48,300 bases of DNA from Bacteroidaceae bacterium (GTDB lineage: Bacteria > Bacteroidota > Bacteroidia > Bacteroidales > Bacteroidaceae). This document shows, one piece after another, positions 32,623-41,837 of the stretch. The DNA lies in contig JAFSKK010000019.1 in NCBI GenBank assembly GCA_017448965.1, forward strand, positions 1 through 48,300, written 5' to 3'. A program made the position numbers and the translations under genes. Numbering within the stretch: the first letter of the stretch is position 1; each line of letters opens with the position of its first letter. Under the pieces are notes generated by a model. The model worked only from the letters and a program-made list of their open reading frames with translations. It made no database searches and was not told the DNA's origin.

Positions 32623-33888
32623 ATGAAAAAAGCTTTACTACTTTCTTTCTTCTGTGCAACAGGCTTCTTCTGTCATGCGCAGCACACTTTCAATTTGGGT
32701 GGCGACATCTCCATGCTGCCACAATATGAAAGTGCCAAGACTCCTTATTACAGTTCTCAAACCAGCACGACCAATCAGAATGTCATCAACTTTCTGAAGG
32801 GCAACAAGTGCAAGTTCAACTCTATGCGTGTGCGTCTGTTTGTGAACCCAACACCTACAGAGAATGACCCCACTCTCGTGCAAGACCTCGACTATGTGAC
32901 AGCATTGGGCAAGCGCATCAAGAGCGCCAAACTGGACTTCATGCTGGACATTCACTATAGCGACACATGGGCAGATCCAGCAAATCAAACCATCCCTTCC
33001 GCATGGACAACCCAAACCAATGCGGCATTGGCTGATTCCATGTACTCCTACACCAAGCGTGTGCTGGAACACATGAATGCCAATGGAGCCACACCCGATT
33101 TTGTGCAGATTGGCAATGAAATCAGTTACGGCATGCTGTGGCGTGAAGGAGTGGATGGCGACAAACTCTACAAGAGCAACAACAACTGGGGACGCTTATA
33201 CCAATTCCTCAAGGCTGGTGCCAAAGCCGTGCGAGAGGTGACACCTGATGCCAAGATTATCCTTCACATCGAACGTGCAGGCAATACTGATGCTTGCGTC
33301 AACTTCTTCACCAACATCAAGAACAACAGTGTCGATTACGACATCATTGGCCTCTCCTATTATCCTTTCTGGCACAACACATTGGCCCACCTCTCCAGCA
33401 CGCTGAACACACTGGAACAGCGTTTCCCTGAAAAGCCTGTACAGATTGTAGAGACAGCCTACTTCTACTCCTATACAGCAGGCGACCGCAGTTTCGACCC
33501 CGACAATTACTGCTCATGGGATGGAACACCTGAAGGACAGAAACAGTTCATCGAAGACCTCTGCACCGAACTGGCACAGCACAACAACGTGACGGGACTT
33601 TACTACTGGTTCCCTGAGGAAAACGGAAACGGAGCAACCCAAACCGTACAGAAAGCGTGGCTGAACAGAGGTCTTTGGGATAACGAAACTCATGCAGCCC
33701 TCCCCGCATTGTTCTCCATGCAGAACTTCCTCACACAGAAAGAGGCTGTCAACATACAGCAAACAAAGGCCAACAATGCCACAAAGAAGAAAGGCAACAA
33801 TACCTACACGCTTGCTGGGCAAAAAACAGCCGTTCCATCTTCCCATAGCATCTTCCTCAAGAACGGTAAGAAATACATGAAAAGATAA
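32623..33888 (+). CDS. GH53 endo-beta-1,4-galactanase, secreted
   Basis: A 421-residue glycoside hydrolase family 53 enzyme that cleaves beta-1,4-galactan in type I arabinogalactan of plant pectin. It has a signal peptide (MKKALLLSFFCATGFFCHAQ), acid/base Glu166 in QIGNEISYGMLW, nucleophile Glu277 in QIVETAYFY, and VRLFVNPTPTENDP and LDIHYSDTWADPA as family landmarks. The last 30 residues (TYTLAGQK, then IFLKNGKKYMKR) form the Prevotella-type C-terminal tail. No SusC/SusD genes are near, so this is not a classical polysaccharide-utilisation locus. It ends at a terminator. Confidence 0.94.
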   Translation: MKKALLLSFFCATGFFCHAQHTFNLGGDISMLPQYESAKTPYYSSQTSTTNQNVINFLKGNKCKFNSMRVRLFVNPTPTENDPTLVQDLDYVTALGKRIKSAKLDFMLDIHYSDTWADPANQTIPSAWTTQTNAALADSMYSYTKRVLEHMNANGATPDFVQIGNEISYGMLWREGVDGDKLYKSNNNWGRLYQFLKAGAKAVREVTPDAKIILHIERAGNTDACVNFFTNIKNNSVDYDIIGLSYYPFWHNTLAHLSSTLNTLEQRFPEKPVQIVETAYFYSYTAGDRSFDPDNYCSWDGTPEGQKQFIEDLCTELAQHNNVTGLYYWFPEENGNGATQTVQKAWLNRGLWDNETHAALPALFSMQNFLTQKEAVNIQQTKANNATKKKGNNTYTLAGQKTAVPSSHSIFLKNGKKYMKR

Positions 33889-33936
33889 ACATATTGGCAT
33901 CAATGCCAACGACACGCATGCCACACAACAAAAAAT

Positions 33937-33964
33937 GCCCCTCTCCGCCGTAACGGAAAGGGGC
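33937..33964. terminator. Terminator, GH53/phosphatase
   Basis: Stem GCCCCTCTCCG / CGGAAAGGGGC (one mismatch), flanked by A-rich sequence on the left and T-rich sequence on the right, between convergent genes. Confidence 0.8.
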
Positions 33965-33989
33965 TTTCTGTTTTTATTTCTTTTCAATG

Positions 33990-35279
33990 TCACTCACCCT
34001 TCTCATACTCTTCCAGTTTCTTCAGGTAGTATGTTCGAAGGTCATCCCACTTGTAATAGGGATACTGATCTGTTGCAACAGGCAGGGTGGCTTCCTTCTC
34101 GTTGAGCAAGGCCTTGACGAGAATGGGAGCATCCTTCTTCTTGGAGCGATAGAAAACGAGTTGGATGTTGCAAGCCATTGGATAGATGCGGAAGTTGACC
34201 CACTGGTCTTCAAGGTGGTCAAGGTCTTCCACCTGACGGCCACAACTGTCAAGTTCCATCAGACAAGCCAAAGGCATCACACACACCTCATGACCAAAAC
34301 GGAGCGACGCACCATTCTTAAAGGTCTTGCTGGCCATCACAGTGTCTGTAGTCTCAATCATGTTGCGCAACAGGTGATTCTGCAAGAACGGCATGAGACC
34401 CTGCGTCTGAGGTGCTGGGCCATATCCCAAATACCAGTCGATGTTGACGATTTTCCAAAGGTCATAACACTCTTCTTTGGTGAAGAGATTCCACAAGTCT
34501 TCACCGCATCCGTGACTCTGCATGTTGTTAATCACCCCAAACATGCTTCTCATGAAAGAACGTGGACGGAAATCCTCATCGTTCCAAAAACCCTCGTCGG
34601 TGAAGAGCGCACGACAGAAACGCTCTGGATGGGTGTACTTCTTCGCATATTCAGAAACGATCCTGCTACGATTACGACTGGCATCTTTCAAACGGTTTGG
34701 CCATCCTGCGTTGAGATACCACTGGAAGGACTCGCTCACGTCGTTGTGCATCTTGAGGTTGGGATTGAAGGCCGTGATTTCTTCACACTCGGCCGTCATG
34801 CTGAGTATGCAACGGATGACCACCGTGCTTCGTGCATCCACCTGCGCCTCCTTGCCCGAGAAGATTTCGGGGAAGTTTTTCGTCATGCGCTTACCGATGC
34901 CATGATGCTGCTGTTCGCCAATATCGGACAGATCGCCCAAACGCCCTTTGGTGCAGGGATAGAAACGTTCCAGTTTCTCAAGTGCTTCCTTGCCCAGTGG
35001 AGTGAGCACATGCAGCTCATCTGCACGACGGAGAACACGGATGGGGTTCATGTAATCATTGTCGTTCAACAACCAACGGGAACCGTGACGACCATAATGA
35101 GACATATAGAAAGGTTCGTAGCCTTTTGGCGCCTTGGTCAATGGTTGAGTAGGTGCCTGATAGGCCATGTGGTTGGAAGCAGACTTGAGGACATCAGCAT
35201 AGATTTCCTCCTTGGCTGTCTGAGCCGACAAGGACAAAGCAGCGACAAGGAAAGATGATAAAAAAAAGAATTTTCTCAT
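33990..35279 (-). CDS. Secreted histidine-type acid phosphatase
   Basis: A 429-residue exported protein (signal peptide MRKFFFLSSFLVAALSLSAQ) of the branch 2 histidine phosphatase family, which includes MINPP-like phytases of Bacteroidetes. The catalytic SHYGRHGSRW contains RHGxR (64-68, nucleophile His65); the distal motif is RFGHEVCVMP with His330-Glu331. Phosphate release from inositol phosphates or other organic phosphates in the periplasm or outside is inferred. It follows an esterase gene by 34 nt on the same strand. Confidence 0.88.
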   Translation of the reverse strand: MRKFFFLSSFLVAALSLSAQTAKEEIYADVLKSASNHMAYQAPTQPLTKAPKGYEPFYMSHYGRHGSRWLLNDNDYMNPIRVLRRADELHVLTPLGKEALEKLERFYPCTKGRLGDLSDIGEQQHHGIGKRMTKNFPEIFSGKEAQVDARSTVVIRCILSMTAECEEITAFNPNLKMHNDVSESFQWYLNAGWPNRLKDASRNRSRIVSEYAKKYTHPERFCRALFTDEGFWNDEDFRPRSFMRSMFGVINNMQSHGCGEDLWNLFTKEECYDLWKIVNIDWYLGYGPAPQTQGLMPFLQNHLLRNMIETTDTVMASKTFKNGASLRFGHEVCVMPLACLMELDSCGRQVEDLDHLEDQWVNFRIYPMACNIQLVFYRSKKKDAPILVKALLNEKEATLPVATDQYPYYKWDDLRTYYLKKLEEYEKGE

Positions 35280-35313
35280 GTGAGGTGTAAGTGTTATGTG
35301 TAAGTTTTAGGTT

Positions 35314-36114
35314 TTAATCATAGAAAGCCAAATTGGCGTTTCGGCCCAAATCGCGATAGGCGTTATTCATCAATTCAGGTGTGATTTCAAAGTCGCGGTT
35401 GATGGGGCGTCCTTCATCTTTCAGCGAGTGAGAGAACATCCAGTCGTATGTCTGATACATATAGAACACACGCGCCAGACGGCCATGATTGATGCCAGGC
35501 ATACGTGTGTAGATGAGACGTGAATCATCGCCCGTCTTCTTGATGGCTTCCACCACACGGTCAGAACAAGACACCGGAACTTTCTCATCGGCTGTACCAT
35601 GCACAATCCACATAGGGATTCTCGAGAGGCCACTCAAATCCTTCGCTGTAGCACCGCCACACATGGCCAAACCAACAGCAATACGATCGGGATATGCGGC
35701 ACACAGGTCGAGTGTCCCGTAGCCACCCAGACTCATGCCGTAGCAGTAGATGCGGTCGCTGTCAATGTGATAGTTCTTTTCGGCCCACTCCACCAACTTC
35801 ATGATCTTGTCGGGATTCCAAGAGCCACCAGGGTTCTGCGGAGCCAAGATATAGCAATCGATGACACGACCACGCTGCAACGCATCCATCGGGCCATAAC
35901 GCTTCACTTTCGCGAGGTCGCGACCACAAAGACTGCGACCATGCAGGAAAATGAGCAGCGGCCGATGCACTCCGTCGTCTTCATCTTCTTCAGGACGATA
36001 AAACCAAAAGTCATAACTATCACTCACCACGTTGCGAAATGCCTTACTGGTGTCTTTCGCATAACCTGCCAAAGAGCACACAAAGGCAAGCATAACAACA
36101 ATATATCTAAACAT
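35314..36114 (-). CDS. Secreted alpha/beta-hydrolase esterase
   Basis: A 266-residue exported hydrolase. Signal peptide MFRYIVVMLAFVCSLAGYAK, oxyanion FLHGRSLCG (56-64), nucleophile GMSLGG with Ser128, acid in IVHGTADEKVPV and His in GINHGRLARVFY. It resembles CE1-like/phospholipase-carboxylesterase family proteins; the substrate is unknown. It is probably cotranscribed with the phosphatase from the promoter at 36144-36151. Together they suggest removal of ester-linked groups from food-derived substrates, which is an inference. Confidence 0.86.
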   Translation of the reverse strand: MFRYIVVMLAFVCSLAGYAKDTSKAFRNVVSDSYDFWFYRPEEDEDDGVHRPLLIFLHGRSLCGRDLAKVKRYGPMDALQRGRVIDCYILAPQNPGGSWNPDKIMKLVEWAEKNYHIDSDRIYCYGMSLGGYGTLDLCAAYPDRIAVGLAMCGGATAKDLSGLSRIPMWIVHGTADEKVPVSCSDRVVEAIKKTGDDSRLIYTRMPGINHGRLARVFYMYQTYDWMFSHSLKDEGRPINRDFEITPELMNNAYRDLGRNANLAFYD

Positions 36115-36143
36115 AAAAATACGTTTTAATGGAATTTACGGTG

Positions 36144-36151
36144 CAAAGGTA
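36144..36151 (-). promoter_or_regulatory. -7 box for esterase-phosphatase operon
   Basis: Minus strand TACCTTTG, 30 nt before the esterase start. Confidence 0.7.
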
Positions 36152-36183
36152 AGAAAAAAGTTCCCAACTCCCAAGTTTTTTCA

Positions 36184-36191
36184 TAACTTTG
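36184..36191 (+). promoter_or_regulatory. -7 box for DUF819 gene
   Basis: TAACTTTG, 26 nt before the start at 36217. Confidence 0.7.
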
Positions 36192-36216
36192 CAGTTGAAA
36201 TCAATCTTTAGAACCC

Positions 36217-37377
36217 ATGTCCATATTGATCATTCTACTTTGTGTATTCTCTCCCCTCCTCATTCTCTGGCTCACCTACAAAAGCGCATGGCTCAACAAG
36301 GTGGGCAGCATCATCATTGCCTACATCATAGGTTGCACCCTCGGACTCACAGGGGTGATTCCTGACACGGAAGAAATGCATGCCCTGCAAACCACCATCG
36401 CTTCTGTCGCCATCCCCATCGCCATTCCGTTGCTCCTGCTGTCTGCCGACTTGAAAGCATGGGCAAAGTTGGCGCCCAGTTTCATCAAATCCACCCTTTT
36501 CGGACTCCTCGGATGCGCCATCGCCATCACCATCGGTTTTCTGCTTTATGGCAAAAGCAACCCTTCCCTCTTTGCCAATATCGGAGGCATGTTGACAGGA
36601 CTTTACACAGGCGGTAATGCCAATCTCGCCTCGCTGAAAATCGCGTTGGGAGTTGAAGATGCCACTTATATTCTCGTTTCCGCTTATAGCACCCTCATGA
36701 GTGCTGTCTATCTCTTCTTTGTCATCATTGCCGGCAAGCGAGTGTTGCGACTCTTCATGCCCGACTTCAAGGAAGACAAAACCATTGAGGACACCACCAT
36801 CCAAATAGAAAATCACGACCGTGAACTCTTTCTCGGCTTGTTCCGTCGGGACAATCTCAAACACTTAGGGCTAAGCCTCCTGCTCACCATCGGCATCATC
36901 GCCCTTGGTGCCGGCATCGCCTTCCTCTTCCCCAAAGACGCCTTCCAATCCGTCTTCATTCTCAGCATCAGCCTCCTCGCCATCCTTGCCTCGCTCAACA
37001 AGCGTGTGCGCAGTTTGAAACGCACCTTCGAGGCAGGCACCTATTTCATCCTCATCTTCAGCGTGGCAGTGGCATCGCAAGTCAGCCTCAAGACCCTCAC
37101 AGATGTCAATCCCGACATCTTCCTCTTCACCACCGTCGCCACCCTCGGCGCCCTCCTCTTCCACGTGCTTCTCAGCGCTCTCTTCCGCATCGACACCGAC
37201 ACCACGCTCACTACCAGCATCTCCCTCATCTGCTCCCCACCCTTCGCCCCCGTCATGGGCAGTGCCCTCCACAACAAAGCCGTCATCGGTCCAGGCATCG
37301 CCGTCGGCCTTTTTGGCTATGCCATCGGCACCTACCTCGGCTTTGGTATCGCCAAAATGCTGTTAGTTATTGGATAG
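36217..37377 (+). CDS. DUF819 family membrane protein
   Basis: A 386-residue integral membrane protein with about ten helices and no signal peptide. Family landmarks are IPIAIPLLLLSADLKAWAKL (about 71-90), GMLTGLYTGGNANLASLKIA (about 128-147) and the last-quarter SPPFAPVMGSALHNKAVIGP. DUF819 (YjcL-like) resembles secondary transporters, with two repeated halves around Gly/Asn-rich breaks, but no substrate is known. A hydrophilic loop near residues 185-212 divides the halves. It is a single gene. Confidence 0.9.
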   Translation: MSILIILLCVFSPLLILWLTYKSAWLNKVGSIIIAYIIGCTLGLTGVIPDTEEMHALQTTIASVAIPIAIPLLLLSADLKAWAKLAPSFIKSTLFGLLGCAIAITIGFLLYGKSNPSLFANIGGMLTGLYTGGNANLASLKIALGVEDATYILVSAYSTLMSAVYLFFVIIAGKRVLRLFMPDFKEDKTIEDTTIQIENHDRELFLGLFRRDNLKHLGLSLLLTIGIIALGAGIAFLFPKDAFQSVFILSISLLAILASLNKRVRSLKRTFEAGTYFILIFSVAVASQVSLKTLTDVNPDIFLFTTVATLGALLFHVLLSALFRIDTDTTLTTSISLICSPPFAPVMGSALHNKAVIGPGIAVGLFGYAIGTYLGFGIAKMLLVIG

Positions 37378-37418
37378 GGAGACATAGTTCTTCAGCCATC
37401 GCATTGAGAGCCACACAT

Positions 37419-38315
37419 TCAGAACGACTGATGTGACGTTTCCCCGAATTTAATTCGGCAGCAACCAACAAAGTATAAGCCCTCCCATGCTTCTTCACCC
37501 CCTGCCAGTTCACAAACTATTTTGTCCCATTCCCTATTTGCTTCCTCTACATCATGCTGAGAAAAAGGAATCGGTAGCCTTTTGTGTTTACATCCTGCCC
37601 ATAGTAAAAGATTACTATTATCCCAATATATTGTTGCTAATCCAAACTTGCTATAATAGCTAGCTATTTTTAGGATTCTTTTCCAAGAACAATTTACATG
37701 TTTAATATCTTCGTGTTCTCCAAAGTGCGAGTTAATAATGGGAATACAAATTCTAAAAACATATGCCTTATTATCCTTTGAAATCATATCAATAAAAGTG
37801 TTAAGGTAACTTTTTTTGATAATATTTATAACATATTGTTCGAACCTATCTCGTCCAAAATCCACTAATGTACCATCAGCGTTTATACGACTGATACACA
37901 AAGCGGGGTCCTCATCGTCCCATAGCTCGAGAATTCCAGTCACCTTACTACCATCATCCATAATATTTACGGAATGAGGTAGCAATTCATAGGTTACACA
38001 CGGGAACAATTGAACTAAATTAACTCCTTGCCAGTCATTTTCTCTCGCGTATTTGATTGCTTTCCAATGACGGTTGAAAAAATAATAATTCAAAGCAAGT
38101 TGTTGTTTAGTGGTTAAAGGTTTTGGTGTATGATACCACTGATCACATACACAAAAACCTTCGGTAACTTTATTTGTATCTCCATCCATCTCTCTATGAT
38201 AGACGAACTTGTTTCCCGAAACATGCAGAAGGACAGGAAAAAAATCTTTTGATAGTCCTTCGGCATAGCATGTCTCAATAGAAATTGGAGCACTGGCAAA
38301 ATCCTTTCTTCTCAT
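37419..38315 (-). CDS. Protein of unknown function, Trp/Cys-rich
   Basis: A 298-residue protein without signal peptide or membrane helix, starting MRRKDFASAPISIETCYAEG. It is rich in Cys and Trp (FCVCDQWYHTPKPL, FVGCCRIKFGE at the end). The start follows directly after the promoter at 38334-38341, so the extension to 38357 is rejected. Base composition is more AT-rich than the flanking genes. I recognise no family; the isolated position suggests an accessory gene. Confidence 0.65.
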   Translation of the reverse strand: MRRKDFASAPISIETCYAEGLSKDFFPVLLHVSGNKFVYHREMDGDTNKVTEGFCVCDQWYHTPKPLTTKQQLALNYYFFNRHWKAIKYARENDWQGVNLVQLFPCVTYELLPHSVNIMDDGSKVTGILELWDDEDPALCISRINADGTLVDFGRDRFEQYVINIIKKSYLNTFIDMISKDNKAYVFRICIPIINSHFGEHEDIKHVNCSWKRILKIASYYSKFGLATIYWDNSNLLLWAGCKHKRLPIPFSQHDVEEANREWDKIVCELAGGEEAWEGLYFVGCCRIKFGETSHQSF

Positions 38316-38333
38316 CTGTATGTTATTTATTGG

Positions 38334-38341
38334 CAAAAGTA
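38334..38341 (-). promoter_or_regulatory. -7 box for unknown Trp/Cys-rich gene
   Basis: Minus strand TACTTTTG, 19 nt before the start; it implies a very short leader. Confidence 0.65.
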
Positions 38342-38408
38342 CAAACGTTGATGACACGGGGTTCTTTTTTTTGAATATCCAAGCTCTTTGCTGCCCATGC
38401 TGTTTTCC

Positions 38409-38561
38409 TCATTGCTTGGCGGTCATGCCAAACATGGCAACATTGAGCACATCAGTTTCCTCTGCATAAATGAGACTTGCCTGCATGGGAGTGACCTCTT
38501 GGGGAATCAGATGGCTCTTGATGGCATCGGTATGAATGCGATAGTTAAGATTGCCATTCAT
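38409..38561 (-). pseudogene. Truncated KilA-N-like protein remnant
   Basis: Fifty codons starting MNGNLNYRIHTDAIKSHLIP and ending ADVLN-type sequence (ETDVLNVAMFGMTAKQ, then TGA). I recall this as the middle part of KilA-N/phage-antirepressor-like proteins of Bacteroidetes, where TAKQW normally continues into another 100 or more residues. Here the frame closes right at that point, so the gene looks cut short by mutation or deletion. The promoter box TACCTTTG (38573-38580, minus) is still present 12 nt ahead. Confidence 0.5.
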
Positions 38562-38693
38562 GTGTGACATCGCAAAGGTAGGAATAAATTCTAAAACAGA
38601 CAAAAAAACGACAGGAGTTTTTGCGGAGAAACGCAGCAGCCTCTTCTTGCTCACTTCCACTGCCTCGACCACGTTCGTGTAGGTACCAAAAAA

Positions 38694-38781
38694 AATCGCT
38701 TCTTACGATTGATAAACCGTAAGAAGCGATTGATGAGCCGAAACAAGCGATTGATGAATCGGAAGAAGGGATTGATGATTG
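38694..38781. repeat. Hairpin plus three 21-nt tandem repeats
   Basis: AATCGCTTCTTACG (38694-38707) pairs perfectly with 38718-38731. From 38719 three 21-nt units follow (AAGCGATTGATGA core). The motif of the hairpin is the motif of the tandem array. The rest of the 38673-38933 gap contains only the yhcH-like promoter. Confidence 0.88.
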
Positions 38782-38874
38782 AGATTTCCCACATCGGCAT
38801 CACTTCATTCCCTGTTTTTCAGCTGCAAATATACAACTTTTATTCCACATTTCAATACTTTCAGGAAATTTTTG

Positions 38875-38882
38875 TACCTTTG
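38875..38882 (+). promoter_or_regulatory. -7 box for YhcH-tex genes
   Basis: TACCTTTG, 52 nt before the start at 38934. Confidence 0.7.
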
Positions 38883-38933
38883 TAGCAGAATTGGAAACTG
38901 ACATTTTGAAGTATCTTATAACAACTCATCATT

Positions 38934-39572
38934 ATGAAGAAAACAATTATATCCTTGCTATTGGCGGCTGCCCCCTTCGTGGGCATCGTGGCACAGACGT
39001 ACACGAACTCGTATTCAAAGGACGTGACCCGACTTGCCGAGAAGTGGGCAAAGAAGGGCGAATGGCGCAATGGCTTCACAAAGGCCTCTCCTGCTCCAAC
39101 GGTCAACCTGGTGGAGTTCTATCTTCAGTATCAGAAGAATCCTGAACAGTGGAAGGCACTGTTCAAGTGGCTGCAAGAGACGGATTTGCTCGCCATCCCT
39201 GCTGGGCGCACTCCGATTCCTGGCACCACGCTGACCGTGAGTGTGGAAGATGGCGACAATTGGTGCTCGCAGGATGACCTCCGTGCAGGGAAAGGCTCAG
39301 AGAGTCACTACCAGAAGATTGATTTCATGTATGTGGTGAGAGGGACGGAAGGCTTTTGCCGTCTTGACCACGAGACCTCAAAGCCTCGTGCTGACTACAA
39401 GCCCGACCGATTGGAATACACCTTCGAGTACGACCGTCTCCAACAGTTCACATCCATCCCTGGCACATTCAACATCATGTTCCCTTGCGACTGGCATGTG
39501 GCGAAAGTGAAGACCAATGCCGAAAGCCAGAACCTGCGTGTGCTGGTTATCAAGGTGGACAACCAACTATAA
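38934..39572 (+). CDS. Exported YhcH/YjgK/YiaL family protein
   Basis: A 212-residue protein of the YhcH/YjgK/YiaL (EbgC-like, DUF386) cupin family. Landmarks are YQKIDFMYVVRGTEGF and the C-terminal GTFNIMFPCDWHVAKVKTNA followed by LRVLVIKVD. Members have been linked to sialic acid or other sugar processing, with uncertain activity. It has an N-terminal signal sequence (MKKTIISLLLAAAPFVGIVA), whereas many relatives are cytoplasmic. tex follows after 25 nt, probably as a shared transcript without a functional link. Confidence 0.83.
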   Translation: MKKTIISLLLAAAPFVGIVAQTYTNSYSKDVTRLAEKWAKKGEWRNGFTKASPAPTVNLVEFYLQYQKNPEQWKALFKWLQETDLLAIPAGRTPIPGTTLTVSVEDGDNWCSQDDLRAGKGSESHYQKIDFMYVVRGTEGFCRLDHETSKPRADYKPDRLEYTFEYDRLQQFTSIPGTFNIMFPCDWHVAKVKTNAESQNLRVLVIKVDNQL

Positions 39573-39597
39573 TCTAATTGAGACACGAATCATCATC

Positions 39598-41766
39598 ATG
39601 ACGAATATTTTCACAAAACTCATCGCGAAGGCAACAGGCATTGCAGAGAAGCAGGTGGCTGGAACGATAGGGCTGTTGGAGGAAGGATGCACCATCCCCT
39701 TCATCAGCCGATACAGAAAGGAAGTGACAGGTGCGCTAGACGAGGTGCAAGTGGCCAGCGTGAGCGACCAACTGGAGAAGTTGAAGGAACTGGCAAAGCG
39801 CAAGGAAACCATTCTGAGCACGATTGAGGAACAGGGCAAACTGACACCAGAACTGCGGACACGCATCGAAGGATCGTGGGACAGCACAGAACTGGAAGAC
39901 ATCTATCTGCCCTACAAGCCCAAGCGGAAAACCCGTGCAGAAGCAGCTCGGCAAAAGGGATTGGAGCCATTGGCCACTTTCCTGATGCTGCAAAATCCCA
40001 ATGCCGATGTGGACAAGAAGGCCAAGGAGTTTATCAACAAGGAGAAAGGAGTGAATTCAGCCGAAGAGGCCATACAGGGCGCACAGGACATCATCGCTGA
40101 GCAAGTGAGCGAAAGCGAGGAGGCAAGAAACATCGTGCGATTCAACTTCAAGAAAGATGCCACCATTTCTTCCGTGAAGGTGAAGCCGAAAGCCAAAACA
40201 AAGGAGGAAGAAGAGGAGAAAGAACAGCAGGCACAGAAATATCGCGACTACTTCGACTTCTCCGAGAAACTGTCAAGATGTGCCTCCCACCGCCTGCTGG
40301 CCATGCGTCGAGGCGAGGCAGAAGGCTTTCTGCGCGTGAGCATCAGCGGTGACGACGAACGATGCCTTGACCGACTGGACAGACAGTTCCTCCGCAATTC
40401 GAGCAAGAGTGCCGAACTGGTGTGGGATGCCATAGAGGATGGTTTCAAACGACTGCTGAAACCAAGCATCGAGACGGAATTTGCCAACCTTTCAAAGGAA
40501 TTGGCAGACAAGGAGGCCATCCGCATTTTCGTGAAGAATCTGGAACAACTGCTCATGTCGCCCCCATTGGGACAGAAGCGCGTGTTGGCACTCGACCCAG
40601 GTTTCCGTACAGGTTGCAAAGTGGTGTGCCTCGATGCCGAAGGAAACCTGCTGCACAACGAGGCAATCTATCCCCACCCTCCCAAAAACGAACGACGTGC
40701 AGCGGCAGACAAACTTTGGACGCTGACGAAGCAATACAAGATTGAGGCCATCTCCATCGGCAACGGCACCGCCAGCCGTGAAACGGAGGAGTTTGTGCGC
40801 TCCCTTGGCTTACCCAAGGATATTCAGATTTTCGTGGTGAGCGAAGACGGAGCCAGCATCTATTCCGCCTCAAAAGTGGCCAGAGAAGAGTTTCCCGACT
40901 ACGATGTGACGGTGCGTGGTGCTGTCAGCATCGGAAGGCGACTCATGGATCCATTGGCCGAACTGGTGAAGATTGACCCCAATTCCATCGGTGTAGGACA
41001 ATATCAGAAGGATGTGGATCAGAAGGAACTCAAGCACTCGCTCGACCAAACGGTGGAGATGTGCGTGAACAAGGTGGGCGTAAACGTGAACACAGCCAGC
41101 AAGCATTTGCTCACCTACATCTCTGGTCTTGGCCCCGTCATCGCCCAAAACATCGTGAACTACCGTGCTGAAAATGGCGCCTTCACCTCTCGCAACGAAC
41201 TGCTGAAAGTTCCCAAACTGGGTGCGAAAGCATTTGAACAGGCTGCTGGTTTCTTGCGTGTGAGCGGAAGCAAACAACCGCTTGACAACAGCGCCGTACA
41301 CCCTGAGAGCTACCCGATTGTAGAAAAGATGGCCAAAGACCAGCACTGCACCGTTGCGGAACTGATGTCGAACAAGGAACTACGCGCCAAGATAAACATC
41401 CAGCAATACGTTACCGACAAAGTGGGTCTCCCCACCCTGCAAGACATCATGCAGGAACTGGACAAACCGGGTCGTGATCCTCGCCAACAACTGACCGTGT
41501 TTGAGTTCTCGAAGGATGTGAAAGAACTCGAAGACGTGCAGGTGGGCATGGTGCTACCAGGCATCATCACCAACATCACCAATTTCGGTTGCTTCGTCGA
41601 TGTGGGTGTACACACCAAAGGGCTTGTCCACATCAGCGAACTCGCCGACCACTTCGTGAAAGACCCATCCGAAGAAGTTCAGCTACATCAACACGTTACT
41701 GTCCGCGTCATCGGCGTTGACCTCCAACGTGGACGCATGCAGCTAAGCATGAAAGGAATATCGTAA
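39598..41766 (+). CDS. tex: Tex-like RNA-binding protein, S1 domain
   Basis: A 722-residue Tex family protein, an accessory transcription/RNA-binding factor. It has the N-terminal helical domain (IAEKQVAGTIGLLEEGCTIP and FISRYRKEVTGALDEV), a YqgF/RNase H-like domain (RVLALDPGFRTGCKVVCLDA), helix-hairpin-helix region (LLTYISGLGPVIAQNIVNYR) and C-terminal S1 domain (GIITNITNFGCFVDVGVHTK, then GLVHISEL). The start at 39598 matches the family (MTNIFTKLIAKATG); a longer frame upstream overlaps the YhcH gene. The end meets a bidirectional terminator. Confidence 0.96.
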   Translation: MTNIFTKLIAKATGIAEKQVAGTIGLLEEGCTIPFISRYRKEVTGALDEVQVASVSDQLEKLKELAKRKETILSTIEEQGKLTPELRTRIEGSWDSTELEDIYLPYKPKRKTRAEAARQKGLEPLATFLMLQNPNADVDKKAKEFINKEKGVNSAEEAIQGAQDIIAEQVSESEEARNIVRFNFKKDATISSVKVKPKAKTKEEEEEKEQQAQKYRDYFDFSEKLSRCASHRLLAMRRGEAEGFLRVSISGDDERCLDRLDRQFLRNSSKSAELVWDAIEDGFKRLLKPSIETEFANLSKELADKEAIRIFVKNLEQLLMSPPLGQKRVLALDPGFRTGCKVVCLDAEGNLLHNEAIYPHPPKNERRAAADKLWTLTKQYKIEAISIGNGTASRETEEFVRSLGLPKDIQIFVVSEDGASIYSASKVAREEFPDYDVTVRGAVSIGRRLMDPLAELVKIDPNSIGVGQYQKDVDQKELKHSLDQTVEMCVNKVGVNVNTASKHLLTYISGLGPVIAQNIVNYRAENGAFTSRNELLKVPKLGAKAFEQAAGFLRVSGSKQPLDNSAVHPESYPIVEKMAKDQHCTVAELMSNKELRAKINIQQYVTDKVGLPTLQDIMQELDKPGRDPRQQLTVFEFSKDVKELEDVQVGMVLPGIITNITNFGCFVDVGVHTKGLVHISELADHFVKDPSEEVQLHQHVTVRVIGVDLQRGRMQLSMKGIS

Positions 41767-41837
41767 GTGAATGCGGTGAAAGAGAAGGTGTACGTATGAA
41801 GCAGCAGACCTTAGACGCACATCAAATCAACTATAAA

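Noticed and set aside
33987-35258. 423-codon plus-strand ORF opposite the histidine phosphatase gene
   Set aside because: The minus strand has signal peptide, RHGxR and distal HE motif; the plus frame has no features.
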